In this document: in pieces, positions 49,501-57,601 of the stretch | Layout of the letters: the number at the start of each line of letters is the position of its first letter | Numbering within the stretch: the first letter of the stretch is position 1 | Assembly: GCA_035555315.1 (NCBI GenBank) | Contig: DATMGU010000047.1 | Coordinates: 1 to 64,000, forward strand | From: DATMGU01 sp035555315 | GTDB taxonomy: Bacteria; Pseudomonadota; Alphaproteobacteria; ATCC43930; CGMCC-115725 | Length of the DNA stretch: 64,000 bases | Reading direction: 5' to 3' | Made by a program: the position numbers and the translations under genes | The notes under the pieces: generated by a model | Told to the model about the DNA's origin: nothing | The model's input: the letters and a program-made list of their open reading frames with translations, nothing else | The model's database searches: none

Positions 49501-51449
49501 CATCCATGATGGACGGCATCCGCCTCGCTGGGCGGGGTATCCTGACCGGCGAGCGACAATTCGACGGCGGCCAGTCGATGGACGCGCTCGGCGCGGGTCA
49601 GGTGCGGACCATGGCGGCCGGGGCGCCGGACGGCGCCACCCCGGCGGCCACATACAGCCCGGCCGACTATCTGGGCGAGGCGCCGACCGCGCCACCGCCG
49701 GATCAACCGCCGGCACCGCCGCCGGCCGATCGCCTGGCGACCGCGGCCGAGGGTGCGCCGCCCGCCCTGGCGCCCGACCAGCCGACGCGCGGCGCGCTGG
49801 AATACCTGAAGATGGCGCTGCCCACCCGCTGGCTGGGGGCGGCCGACGATTTCGCCAAATACGTCAATTACCGCGCCGAGCTGCGGGCGCTTGCCTATCG
49901 CGAGGGCGCCGGCCTGGGCAAGACGGCCGATGATCTCGACGCGCATATCGACGCCGCCATGAATGCGCCGTCGCGCGCGATGCATGAACAGGCGGTCACG
50001 GCCGCGCTGCGCACGACGTTCCAGGAGCCGCTGCAGGGGGTTTCGCAAAAGGTCGCCGACCTGGCGGACAGCATCAACATCCCGCTGCCCGGCACCGATT
50101 TCAAGCTGCCGTTCGGCCGGATGATCCTGCCCTTCGTCAAGATCCCGGCGAACATGGCGGGCTGGGTCTATCGCAACTCGCCGCTGGCCGCCGCCTTCCC
50201 GTCCGACCAGATCAAGGCGGAGCTGGCGGCCGGCGGCGCCACGCGCGACCTGGCGGTGGCGCGCATGGGGCTCGGCGGCGCCGTCGCCCTGGCGGCGGCC
50301 GGCCTCGCCGCCGGCGGCGTGCTGACCGGGCGGGGCCCTTCCGACCCGTCGCTCAACCGCGCCTGGCGGGCGGCCGGCAACACGCCCTATGCCATCACCA
50401 TTGATGGCACCCCCTACGTTTACAATCAGGTCGACCCGCTGGGCATGACCCTGGGCGCCATCGGCGACAGCTTCGACACACTGAAATACGCGCATGACCA
50501 GGCGCGCGGCGATATCGCGTCATCGCTGATGTTCGGCCTGGGCAATGCCATGCTGTCCAAGACGTACATGTCGGGCATCGCGAGTTTCTTCGACGCGCTG
50601 CAGCAGCCGGAGCGGGAAGGCAGCAATTACGTCGACCGCTTCGTCGCCAGCCTGGGCGTGCCCGGGGCGGTCGCGGCGGTCGACCGGGCCACCGATCCCT
50701 GGCTGCGCGCCCATTACGATCTGCTGTCGAGCATCGAGGCGCGAACGCCGTTCGCCAGCCAGGGGCTGCCGCCACAGCGCAGCCTGTGGGGCGACGCGAT
50801 CCCCGCCAAGGACGGTTATATGCCGCTCCTCACCGGCACCGGCCTGGCGCGGGCGGTCAGCCCGATCGCGGTGGGCCAGCCGGCGGCGAATGCGGAGCCG
50901 ATCGATCAATGGATCTGGGCCAATCGGGCGGCCTTTCCGCATGCGGATGCGGGGCGGATGGATCTCTACAAGCCCGGCCAGGTGCAGACCTATGACGCGC
51001 CGGGGCAGCGTGGCGTCTCGGCGCAGGTGCAGCTGACGCCACAGGAACATGACCGGCTGCAGGTGCTGGCCGGCAACGAGACGGTCGACCCCGGCACCGG
51101 GCTCGGCGCCAAGGACATGCTCAACGCGCTGGTCACCGGCGACAAGCCGGACGGGCTGACCGGCGGGCAAGCGGCCCGGCTGGGCGTCATGCAGGCGCAA
51201 TGGGACAAGGCCTCGCCCTCGGCGCAGGCGCAGATCGTGTTGAGCGCCGTCACCAAGTTCCGCACGGCGGCCAAGCAGCAGCTGGTGCAGGAAAGCCCGC
51301 GCATCGGCGACGTGCTGCAATCGCAATGGGATGCGCGCCGCCAGCAGCTGAGCGCGCAACCGGGCGGCCAGCAGCCGGGCAGTCAACCGGGTGGCGCGGT
51401 CCTCAATCCAGGATCAGCGCGCATGCCGCAAATCGGAGGGTCGCCATGA
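46593..51449 (+). CDS. giant internal virion/polyvalent protein with a phosphoribosyltransferase-like domain
   Basis: The 1618-residue protein occupies the place of the T7 gp16 ejection protein. After an Ala/Gly-rich N-terminal part with hydrophobic stretches (about 180-225), residues about 375-600 form a PRTase-like domain whose PRPP loop is YLIADDHITQGGTLADL (508-524), compare the classic LIVDDVITTGGT. A helical middle (about 640-930) and a long C-terminal part with membrane-active-looking segments (GLGGAVALAAAGLAAGGVL near 1227) follow. PRTase domains are known in phage polyvalent proteins delivered with DNA. Two copies of the 15-bp palindrome are in the gene, one at the PRTase boundary. 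No lytic transglycosylase motif was seen. Confidence 0.75.
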   Translation: MTDPATIPDQAAAAAPGPASGDDQVKADFLGARAIAGRPNDQWIRDLVATGAAAPPAGQTGQAAPAANQNAEAAPAPVVSPSLLMGSPGSISHFMAGAAQRATQPTIAPDGYAARLLQAASGGAAQSLKDLAAAGDAVSGGPSSYQAPSEKDGAGKDTQPLGWGDLGDPATAVAKSVYQLAHGAPVLAAGIVGGIGGGAVGSAVPAIGTTAGALGGGALGAGAMSAAQSIGPYYAAALRANPDDPQAAFDRAVKQAGTDGVFTAAGWAAFGFAPFKGAVQNLMLQAFGVQPGVAMAQKATQNVEDGRPIGEGVVDAIPGAVVGTALPAAAHAAVKGMVGGGAAPAAGGDAAVDAPVAGAPAAPQAEADQPPPPVRTAFAPDFPDVVIQKPGPQSLTKLYPEDYPAAKAGDIEAASRVVDKLIDPAQVDALRGLIGDRKPIIVAVHADEAAGRNKLPQAYAKTLGDQLGLQVDNDIIQANSPQRTGQDGVYRLTNRSAFDGEVTPGADYLIADDHITQGGTLADLKGYIESQGGIVIGATTLTGKAYSAKLAPSAEALAGLRSDHPDLEPAFQQQQGVGYDGLTHSEARYLRNPEAADAVRDNFAAGGQAGGVGADGRNPGGPENPGTQDGAGPGAAGEGGAGPGQVSGGGAKPPLDTPFQRLLNDPNASFHDVFAALDDRAGTPVRDILQLGDPKADPVTISPDIEKNAADYLAGKGGENPVKVNLAHIGSGEDIARTLEQVSTMLPKQAAQSNDSTALLAASLNMKPADLLAGYKGQQLDAAQTTAMRFMLDSSAGQLIEYARAASDPATATPEAKALFLRAFATHQGLQQYFENARAEAGRTLQSWQIATRQRADMTKAIGDLISQGGGEDAISQMAGRIADLGDPEKASQFVAASRQMSGRDLFLYGFYNVILSNVPHVLAKKALSDATMGVWNLATRYAAETLGSRGGGGGVAQGETAALVYGYASSMMDGIRLAGRGILTGERQFDGGQSMDALGAGQVRTMAAGAPDGATPAATYSPADYLGEAPTAPPPDQPPAPPPADRLATAAEGAPPALAPDQPTRGALEYLKMALPTRWLGAADDFAKYVNYRAELRALAYREGAGLGKTADDLDAHIDAAMNAPSRAMHEQAVTAALRTTFQEPLQGVSQKVADLADSINIPLPGTDFKLPFGRMILPFVKIPANMAGWVYRNSPLAAAFPSDQIKAELAAGGATRDLAVARMGLGGAVALAAAGLAAGGVLTGRGPSDPSLNRAWRAAGNTPYAITIDGTPYVYNQVDPLGMTLGAIGDSFDTLKYAHDQARGDIASSLMFGLGNAMLSKTYMSGIASFFDALQQPEREGSNYVDRFVASLGVPGAVAAVDRATDPWLRAHYDLLSSIEARTPFASQGLPPQRSLWGDAIPAKDGYMPLLTGTGLARAVSPIAVGQPAANAEPIDQWIWANRAAFPHADAGRMDLYKPGQVQTYDAPGQRGVSAQVQLTPQEHDRLQVLAGNETVDPGTGLGAKDMLNALVTGDKPDGLTGGQAARLGVMQAQWDKASPSAQAQIVLSAVTKFRTAAKQQLVQESPRIGDVLQSQWDARRQQLSAQPGGQQPGSQPGGAVLNPGSARMPQIGGSP
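47709..47733. repeat. 25-bp perfect palindrome containing the 15-bp prophage motif
   Basis: This is the longest version of the scattered palindrome: the 15-bp core GCGAACGGCGTTCGC (47714-47728) is extended by five more pairs each side (CCGGT and ACCGG). It falls in the codons just before the PRTase-like domain of the giant virion protein. Confidence 0.85.
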
Positions 51450-52477
51450 CGGTCAGCAGTACCCTGTCGCAGGAGCAATGGACGGGGAACGGAACCACGG
51501 CTCTTTTCGGCTTCTTCTATCCCTATGTCGAAGCGGCCGATCTGGTGGTCAGCCTCTTCGATACCTCGGCTTTGACCTATCTCGCGGCGCCGGTGCTGAA
51601 CGGCGGCGGCACCTATGATTACACGCTGAACTCGACCGTCGACCCGGCGACCGGGTATGCGAGCTTGGGCGGCGAGGTGATCTTCAACAACCCGCCCCAG
51701 GGCAATCACCGCATCACGGTCCAGCGGCTGGTGACGCCGACCCAAGGCGTGCATCTGCTGGACAATTCGAAACTGCCGGCGGCGGTGATCGAGGCGGCGT
51801 TGGATCGCGCGGCCATGGTCGCGCAGCAATTGACCACAGGCCTGGCCCAGGCGCTGCAATTTCCGCCGGTCGACAATGGCAGCTATACCCCGGTGCTGCC
51901 GGCGGCGGCCGCGCGCGCCGGCCGGTTGCTCGGCTTCGATAGCAACGGCGCGCTGACCGTCACCACACTCAGCAGCTCGATCGATACGACCCTCGCCTAT
52001 GTGCAATCGACCCTGGCGCTGGCGCAGGCGGCGCAGGCGGCGGCGACCGCGGCGGTCACCAGCTCGGCGACCTCGGCGACGGCGGCGGCCAGTTCGGCGA
52101 CCTTGGCGGCGGCATCGCAAACCCAGGCGAACGCGGCGGGGGTGCAGGCCTCCGGCATCGCCCTGTCGGCGACCACCCTGTTGGGCACGATCACCAGCCA
52201 GGCGGAAGCGGTGGTGCAGACCCTGCTCAGCACGATCACCGCGGCGGCGATCCAAGCGGCGCAGACCGCCAGCGCGGCGGCCAGTCTGCTGATCGGCCTG
52301 TTGACCCCGCCGCCCAATACGCTGGCCTTCAACTATTTCGTCGCGATCGCCACCACGCCCAAAGATATGGGCGATTGCGCGATGCTGACCGGCTTTTCCA
52401 ACGAGAACTACGCAGCGACGCGCGTCGACCTGGCCCAGGGGACGGGCCTGATCCTTGACCTAGGGAGTATACCATAA
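51446..52477 (+). CDS. tail fibre with T7 gp17-like N-terminal domain
   Basis: I chose ATG 51446, preceded by GGAGGG and overlapping the previous stop, giving 343 aa. Residues 1-140 are the T7 fibre N-terminal type (FGFFYPYVEAADLVVSLFD, YTLNSTVDPATGYASLGGEVIFNNPPQGNHRITVQRLVTPTQG, ALDRAAMVAQQL), which attaches the fibre to the tail. A long Ala/Thr/Ser coiled region (about 190-290) follows, but there is no clear receptor-binding domain; that may be in the next gene. Confidence 0.85.
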   Translation: MTVSSTLSQEQWTGNGTTALFGFFYPYVEAADLVVSLFDTSALTYLAAPVLNGGGTYDYTLNSTVDPATGYASLGGEVIFNNPPQGNHRITVQRLVTPTQGVHLLDNSKLPAAVIEAALDRAAMVAQQLTTGLAQALQFPPVDNGSYTPVLPAAAARAGRLLGFDSNGALTVTTLSSSIDTTLAYVQSTLALAQAAQAAATAAVTSSATSATAAASSATLAAASQTQANAAGVQASGIALSATTLLGTITSQAEAVVQTLLSTITAAAIQAAQTASAAASLLIGLLTPPPNTLAFNYFVAIATTPKDMGDCAMLTGFSNENYAATRVDLAQGTGLILDLGSIP

Positions 52478-53937
52478 TGGCAGGCGACCAAATACAGCGT
52501 CGCGGTGGCATCGCGACTCAGGTGGCGGCCTTCACGCCGGCCTCGCGCGAGATCATCATCGATACGACGAACAACCGGGCGGTGATCGGCGATGGCGTCA
52601 AGGCGGGCGGCTGGCCGGCGGCCCGGCTGGACGAGGCGTCGGACGGCACGCCCAGCTACGCGGTCGATACGGGGGCGGCCAATGCCTATGTGATCACGCT
52701 GGTGCCGGTGCCGATCGGCGCGCCGGCCTCGCTGCGCACCGGCTTCGGCTGCCGGGTCAGGTTCAGCGTCGCCAATTCCGGCGCCGCGACGATCGCGGTT
52801 AACGGCTTCAGCGTGCCGCTGGTGCGCCGCGACGGCTCGGCGGTGCGTTCCGGCGATATCAACACGACCGATATCTTCGAGCTGCGCTATGACGGCGCGA
52901 ATATGCATGTGGGTGGCCTGGTCTATTCCGACATAGCCTCGGGCACCGGCGGCCTCAATTGGCGCAACCGCCTCATCAATGGCGACATGCGGGTCGATCA
53001 GGCGAACGGCGGCGCCTCGATCTCGCTGGCGACCGGGCGCAGCTATATCCTCGATCAATGGGCGCTGTCGAAACCGGCGGCACCCACGGTGCTCGGCCAG
53101 CGTGTCGCGACCGTGCCGGCCGGCCAGGGCTTCATCAACGCGCTGATGTACAGCGTGACCAATGGCGGCGTGTCGGGGTCCTCGGAAAGCGCGCAGATCG
53201 ATCAGCCGATCGAAGGGCTGGATATCGCCGATTTGAATTGGGGATCGGCCGCCGCCCAATCGATCAGCATCAGCTTTTGGATGCGCAGCCCGTTGACCGG
53301 GCTGCATGCGGTCTCCGTGCGCAATGGCGGCACGACGCGGTCCTATGTCGGGACCGTCAACATCGTGGCGGCCAATACCTTTCAATATTGCACGCTGAGC
53401 GTGCCGGGCGACCAGGCGGGCACCTGGGCGACCGACACGACCACGGGGCTGTATCTCGGCTTCGACATGGGCAGCGGCTCGAATTTCAACACGACGGCGG
53501 GCGCCTGGACCGCCGGCAACTACCTCCGTACCGCCGGGTCGGCGAATATCGTCAACACGACGGGATCGATCGTCTATCTGACCGGCGTGCAGTTGGAGGC
53601 CGGATCGACGACGACCGTTTTCGAGCGGAACGCCTATGGCGAGGAGCTGCGGCGCTGTCAGCGCTATTTCGAATGGTTGCCGTTCAACATCTATTTCACC
53701 TCCCCCTCGTCGAATGCCGGGTTCGGCATCACGCTGATCTATAAGGCGACGAAGCGGGCCATCCCGACCATCGGATCGCAGGCCGCCGATCCGGCGCTTG
53801 CGCAGGGTAACTCCAACATCAATACCCCGTCCTTCGCCTATGTGGGGACGGAAGGGTGCTTCCAATACGTCCAATCGAACACTGCCGGCGTCGCCCAGTA
53901 TGAGGGCTGGCGCGCGCCAGCCTCGGCGCGGTTGTGA
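52477..53937 (+). CDS. receptor-binding tail protein with Mtd-like N-terminal repeat
   Basis: The 486-residue protein begins DQIQRRGGIATQVAAFTPASREIIIDTTNNRAVIGDGVKAGG, the small beta-prism repeat found at the start of major tropism determinant (Mtd)-type and hyaluronidase-like fibres. Residues about 165-390 (NWRNRLINGDMRVDQANGG, YILDQWAL, IEGLDIADLNWG, VSVRNGGTTRSYVGT) look like a jelly-roll carbohydrate-binding domain, and the C-terminus is beta-rich. It probably decides host range. Start overlaps the previous stop (TAATG). Confidence 0.75.
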   Translation: MAGDQIQRRGGIATQVAAFTPASREIIIDTTNNRAVIGDGVKAGGWPAARLDEASDGTPSYAVDTGAANAYVITLVPVPIGAPASLRTGFGCRVRFSVANSGAATIAVNGFSVPLVRRDGSAVRSGDINTTDIFELRYDGANMHVGGLVYSDIASGTGGLNWRNRLINGDMRVDQANGGASISLATGRSYILDQWALSKPAAPTVLGQRVATVPAGQGFINALMYSVTNGGVSGSSESAQIDQPIEGLDIADLNWGSAAAQSISISFWMRSPLTGLHAVSVRNGGTTRSYVGTVNIVAANTFQYCTLSVPGDQAGTWATDTTTGLYLGFDMGSGSNFNTTAGAWTAGNYLRTAGSANIVNTTGSIVYLTGVQLEAGSTTTVFERNAYGEELRRCQRYFEWLPFNIYFTSPSSNAGFGITLIYKATKRAIPTIGSQAADPALAQGNSNINTPSFAYVGTEGCFQYVQSNTAGVAQYEGWRAPASARL

Positions 53938-54323
53938 TCATGGCGTCCTATCAGCAGATCCTAGATCCGATCACGCTGCAGGTATCCGTCAGCTCGATCC
54001 TGCGGCTCGATGACGGGGCCACCATCCCGTTCGATCCGAACAACGCCGACTACGTCGCCTATGAGGCGTGGCTGGCGGCCGGCCATACGCCCGAAGCCCC
54101 AGCGGCGGCTGTGGTGCCCCAGCCGACCTATATCAGCCGGCTGGTCATCGTCGACCGGCTGCATGCCGCTGGGCTGCTGCCGGCGGCGCTGACCGCCCTG
54201 GCGGCGGATAGCGTGTCGCAAGCCCGCTGGCAGGCGGCGACCGAGATCCTGACCACCGATGCCACGGCGCTGGCGCTGCTGATGGCGATCGGCGCCGACC
54301 CCGCCGTGATCCTCGCGCCATGA
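53934..54323 (+). CDS. small tail-associated protein
   Basis: The product (127 aa from ATG 53940, or 129 from GTG 53934) contains IPFDPNNADYVAYEAWLAAGHTPEAP, a segment seen in small proteins after phage tail fibre genes ('D-P-x-N-x-D-Y-x-x-Y-x-x-W-x-A-x-G-x-x-P'), and a helical end (VIVDRLHAAGLLPAALTALAADS). It may aid fibre assembly. GTGA overlap with the fibre gene. Confidence 0.6.
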   Translation: MIMASYQQILDPITLQVSVSSILRLDDGATIPFDPNNADYVAYEAWLAAGHTPEAPAAAVVPQPTYISRLVIVDRLHAAGLLPAALTALAADSVSQARWQAATEILTTDATALALLMAIGADPAVILAP

Positions 54324-54589
54324 CGCCGCTCGAACAGGGCATGGTCGAGCGGTTGGTCCGGCTTGAGGAGCAGAAGAAGAACCTTGAGGTCGACATCGCG
54401 GAAATCAAGCTCGATCTCAAAAGCACCAAGGCGGACGTCGAGCAGCTGTTACGCCTGGCACAGGCCAAGGACGGCGGCAAGAAGACCTGGGGCGCCATCG
54501 GCGGCATAGCGGCCGCCGTGGTCGCCAGCCTGTATTTCATCATCGCCGGCATTGTCGAGGCCGTGCAGTTCTTTAGGGGGCTTAAATGA
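54320..54589 (+). CDS. small coiled-coil membrane protein (XhlA-like/holin accessory)
   Basis: The 89-residue protein has an N-terminal coiled coil (MVERLVRLEEQKKNLEVDIAEIKLDLKSTKADVEQLLRLAQAKDGGKK) and one C-terminal membrane helix (AIGGIAAAVVASLYFIIAGIVEAV) with a basic end, the layout of XhlA-type lysis accessory proteins. It is first in the lysis module, with ATGA overlaps both ways. Confidence 0.7.
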   Translation: MTPLEQGMVERLVRLEEQKKNLEVDIAEIKLDLKSTKADVEQLLRLAQAKDGGKKTWGAIGGIAAAVVASLYFIIAGIVEAVQFFRGLK

Positions 54590-55086
54590 GTGAGGGCATG
54601 GACATGACTGACGGCGCTTTGCCGCGAGGAATTCGCAACCACAATCCGGGAAACCTGCGGCCGGGCGCGGCCTGGGCCGGTATCGAGGGCACCGATAGCG
54701 AGGGCAGCGCGCCGGGCTATGTGATCTTTACCGATCCTATCATGGGCTTGCGGGCGATCGGCAAATGCATGGTTGCCTATCAGGATCTCCACGGCATTCA
54801 TACGCTGGGTGGCGCGTTCCTGCGTTGGGCCCCCTCCGCGGATGGTAACGATCCATGCGGCTATGCGCATTTTGTTGCCAATCGGCTGGGTGTCGGTCCG
54901 AGCGATACCGTCGACCTGCACGATCGGCGCACTCTCGAAGCCATCGTACGAGCGATCGTGCGGATGGAAAACGGACCGCCGCCCGCCGGGGTGCCGGCCG
55001 ACTGGTACGATGATGACACCTACGGTCATGCGATGGCCTTGGCGGTGCCGACGATCGCGGCCGCCGCCACAAACGGGGTGAGCTGA
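54586..55086 (+). CDS. endolysin, P5-like lysozyme fold
   Basis: The 166-residue protein starts GIRNHNPGNLRPGAAWAGIEG, the typical R-x-x-NPGN-x-R opening of 'structural protein P5'-type phage lysins, and continues with GLRAIGKCMVAYQDLHGIHTLGGAFLRWAPSADGNDP and YAHFVANRLGV. The domain is a lysozyme-like fold that degrades peptidoglycan. No signal peptide is seen, so it needs the holin for release. It sits between two membrane genes. Confidence 0.8.
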   Translation: MSEGMDMTDGALPRGIRNHNPGNLRPGAAWAGIEGTDSEGSAPGYVIFTDPIMGLRAIGKCMVAYQDLHGIHTLGGAFLRWAPSADGNDPCGYAHFVANRLGVGPSDTVDLHDRRTLEAIVRAIVRMENGPPPAGVPADWYDDDTYGHAMALAVPTIAAAATNGVS

Positions 55087-55087
55087 G

Positions 55088-55618
55088 ATGGCTGATTTTT
55101 GGGATCAGGCACTTGCCGTGCTCGAAACGGGGGCACCCGCCGTGGCCACGCTTGCCGGTGGCCCGCTGGCCGGCCAGGCGGTATCGATGATCGAGGGCGC
55201 GCTGGGCCTCACGCCGACCGGCGACAAGCAACTGGCCGGACAGGCTGTGGTCGGTGCCACCGCCGAACAACTGATCGCCATGCAGACCGCCGGACTGGCG
55301 TTCAAGCAGAAGCTGGTCGATGCCGGCATCGCGATGGAACAAGCCGACGACGCGGACCGGGCGAGTGCCAGGGCGCGCGAGATATCGGTCCAGGACTGGA
55401 CGGCCCCGGCGCTGGCGATCGGCATCACGCTCGGGTTCTTCGGGTTGCTGGGGTTCCTGTGTTTCCGCGAGGTGCCCACAGCAACACGGGATCTGCTTAA
55501 TGTTATGATCGGTAGCCTGGGTGCCGCCTGGACCGGCGTGGTGGCCTATTACTTCGGATCGTCGAGCGGCCAGGCGCACGCGACCGAGCTACTGGCGAAG
55601 GCGGGGCCGGTGCCGTGA
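55088..55618 (+). CDS. holin of the 3TM superfamily
   Basis: The 176-residue protein has a helical N-terminal region (ETGAPAVATLAGGPLAGQAVSMIEGALGL) and a C-terminal membrane part with ALAIGITLGFFGLLGFLCF and LGAAWTGVVAYYFGSSSGQ, the YYFGSSSGS-type ending of Holin_3TMs proteins. It should make the membrane hole for the endolysin. It is the last gene before attR. Confidence 0.75.
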   Translation: MADFWDQALAVLETGAPAVATLAGGPLAGQAVSMIEGALGLTPTGDKQLAGQAVVGATAEQLIAMQTAGLAFKQKLVDAGIAMEQADDADRASARAREISVQDWTAPALAIGITLGFFGLLGFLCFREVPTATRDLLNVMIGSLGAAWTGVVAYYFGSSSGQAHATELLAKAGPVP

Positions 55619-55671
55619 TTTTCTGGGGCTTGCGAATCAGCGAAGGGGCCGCTAAAACCTGCCCGCGATAC

Positions 55672-55709
55672 TGTCAGACTTCAGCACATAAACAGGCTAA
55701 AGTCTGACA
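55672..55709. repeat. inverted repeat beside attR (candidate arm sites)
   Basis: TGTCAGACTT (55672-55681) and its exact complement AAGTCTGACA (55700-55709) form a 10-bp stem; after one mismatch three more pairs (AGC/GCT) can form. It lies 41 bp from the attR core and has no T-run. The 10-mer matches the attL motif TGTTCGACTT at eight positions and shares AAAGTCTGACA with the terS repeat. Confidence 0.6.
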
Positions 55710-55750
55710 ATGTGGCGATAGCTAACTCATTGATATAGCACGCTTTCTGT

Positions 55751-55799
<49 letters not shown>

Positions 55800-55934
55800 A
55801 TCTTTTCCCGCTTGGAAAAGAACGCGATTTCGATCGGCTTTAAGTCTTGCCCCCCGCTCAGGCAAGGAAGGATCGACGAGCTATGCTCTCGGTTCACCCT
55901 CCGGCGGCATAGCGTCGCCATCGGAGGTTGTGAG

Positions 55935-57593
55935 ATGTATACCACCCTGACATTCGTCGACCTCGCGGGCTCCATCGCGCTCCTCCTGTGGGGCGTCCAT
56001 ATGGTGCAGACCGGGATCCAGCGGGCGTTCGGCCCGGATCTGCGTCGGATCCTCGCGGCGGCCCTCGGCAATCGGTGCAAGGCTTTCCTGGCCGGGCTCG
56101 GCGTCACCGCGATCCTTCAAAGCAGCACGGCCACGGGCCTCATGGTCTCGTCATTCGCCGCCGGCGGCTTCATCGACTTGATCTCCGGCTTGGCGGTGAT
56201 GCTGGGTGCCAATGTCGGTACGACCCTGATCGTCCAGGTCCTCTCGTTCGACGTCTCGCGCGTCGCATCGTTGTTCGTGCTGATCGGCGTCGTGATGTTT
56301 CGCCGCGCCACGGTCACGCGGACCCGGGATCTCGGTCGGGTCGGCATCGGCCTCGGGCTGATGTTGATCGCACTCAGCCAGTTGCTGGGGGTGCTGACGC
56401 CTTACGAGGATGTGCCGAACCTGCGGCTGCTGCTGGGCAGCGTGGCGACGGTGCCGATCATCGCGGTCATGCTGGCGGCGGCCCTCACCTGGGCGGCGCA
56501 TTCCAGCGTCGCCGTGCTTTTGCTGATCATGTCGCTCGCCGCCAAGGGCGTCGTGCCGCCGCACGCCGCTTTCGCCCTGGTGCTGGGCGCCAATCTCGGC
56601 ACCGCGATCAATCCGGTGCTGGAGGGGGTGAGCGGCGATGATCCGGTTGCGAAACGACTGCCGCTCGGCAACCTGCTGAACCGGTTGATCGGCTGTGCCC
56701 TCGGCCTCCTATTGCTCGACCAGATCGGCCCCGCGCTCGTCTCGATCGAGCCCGACGCCTCGCGCGCGGTCGCCGACTTCCATACCGCCTTCAATCTGGT
56801 TCTGGCGTTGCTCTTTCTGCCGTTGTTGGGGCCGTTCTCCCGCCTGCTGCGCAGATTGGTGCCGAGCCGCCTCGAAGCGGTGGATCCGTCCAGGCCGATC
56901 TATCTCGATCCGGCGGCGCATGAGATGCCATCCATCGCCCTGGCGGGGGCGGCCCGCGAGGCGCTCAGGATGGCGGATGTCCTGGAAGCGGTGCTGCGCG
57001 CCGCGGCGGAGGCACTGCAGAATGGCGACCGCGATCGGATCGCCGAAATCCGCCGGATGGACGACACGCTCGACGCGCTGAACGCCGCCATCAAGGATTA
57101 TCTGGCCGCGTTCGATCCGGATGCGATGACGGAGGCCGATAATCGGCGGCTGCTCGAGATCGTTACCTTTACGACGAATATCGAGCATGCCGGCGACGTG
57201 GTCGACCGGGACATTCTCGGCATCGCCTCCAAGCGGTTGAAGCGCGGTCTGAAGTTCTCGACGGAGGGTCAATCGGAGATCACCGGCATGATCGAGCGAC
57301 TCATCGGCAATCTGCGCTCGGCGGGGGGCGTCTTCATCACCGAGGACGCGCGCGGCGCGCGCTTGCTCGCCGACGAGAAGGAGACGTTCCGCGACATCGA
57401 GGCGGCGGTGACGGAGCGGCATTTCATGCGGTTGCGCGCTGGCGGACCGGTCACGGCGGAAACCAGTTCGCTGTATCTCGATCTGGTGCGGGATCTGAAG
57501 CGGGTTAATGCCCATTTCGTCTCCGCGGCGGCGTATCCTCGGCTAAAAGAGCAAGGCGAGTTGTTGAACAGCAGAGTGAAGCGCGAGGATTAA
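55935..57593 (+). CDS. Na+/phosphate cotransporter with C-terminal PhoU-like domain
   Basis: The 552-residue protein has an NptA-type Na/Pi cotransporter domain with the duplicated signature LQSSTATGLMV (near 50-62) and later AAHSSVAVLLLIMSLAAKGV, each followed by a GANLGT-type loop (GANVGTTLIV; GANLGTAINP). A PhoU-like helical bundle is at about 340-545 (ALRMADVLEAVLRAAAEAL...). The start at 55935 follows GGAGG. Before it, 55800-55934 is a short leader with nothing recognised. It probably exports or imports phosphate; the first chromosomal gene after attR. Confidence 0.9.
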   Translation: MYTTLTFVDLAGSIALLLWGVHMVQTGIQRAFGPDLRRILAAALGNRCKAFLAGLGVTAILQSSTATGLMVSSFAAGGFIDLISGLAVMLGANVGTTLIVQVLSFDVSRVASLFVLIGVVMFRRATVTRTRDLGRVGIGLGLMLIALSQLLGVLTPYEDVPNLRLLLGSVATVPIIAVMLAAALTWAAHSSVAVLLLIMSLAAKGVVPPHAAFALVLGANLGTAINPVLEGVSGDDPVAKRLPLGNLLNRLIGCALGLLLLDQIGPALVSIEPDASRAVADFHTAFNLVLALLFLPLLGPFSRLLRRLVPSRLEAVDPSRPIYLDPAAHEMPSIALAGAAREALRMADVLEAVLRAAAEALQNGDRDRIAEIRRMDDTLDALNAAIKDYLAAFDPDAMTEADNRRLLEIVTFTTNIEHAGDVVDRDILGIASKRLKRGLKFSTEGQSEITGMIERLIGNLRSAGGVFITEDARGARLLADEKETFRDIEAAVTERHFMRLRAGGPVTAETSSLYLDLVRDLKRVNAHFVSAAAYPRLKEQGELLNSRVKRED

Positions 57594-57601
57594 TTTTCGA
57601 C

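Larger units (their letters stand above)
21256..50755. repeat. family of scattered palindromes GCGAACGNCGTTCGC (ten sites)
   Basis: Sites: 21256-21270, 24389-24403, 27225-27239, 31908-31922 (one mismatch), 39165-39179, 39192-39206, 43970-43984, 44012-44026 (one mismatch), 47714-47728 and 50741-50755. Eight keep a perfect CGAACG-N-CGTTCG core. All are inside the prophage; I found none in about 26 kb of flanking chromosome. They lie in genes, linkers and gaps on both arms. Candidate binding sites for the ParB-like protein (as KorB operators are scattered on RK2) or copies of a small mobile palindrome. Confidence 0.85.

Noticed and set aside
52477..53937. Possible diversity-generating retroelement variable region in the Mtd-like protein
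   Set aside because: No reverse transcriptase, accessory gene or template repeat was seen nearby, and the C-terminus has no C-type-lectin-like variable pattern.
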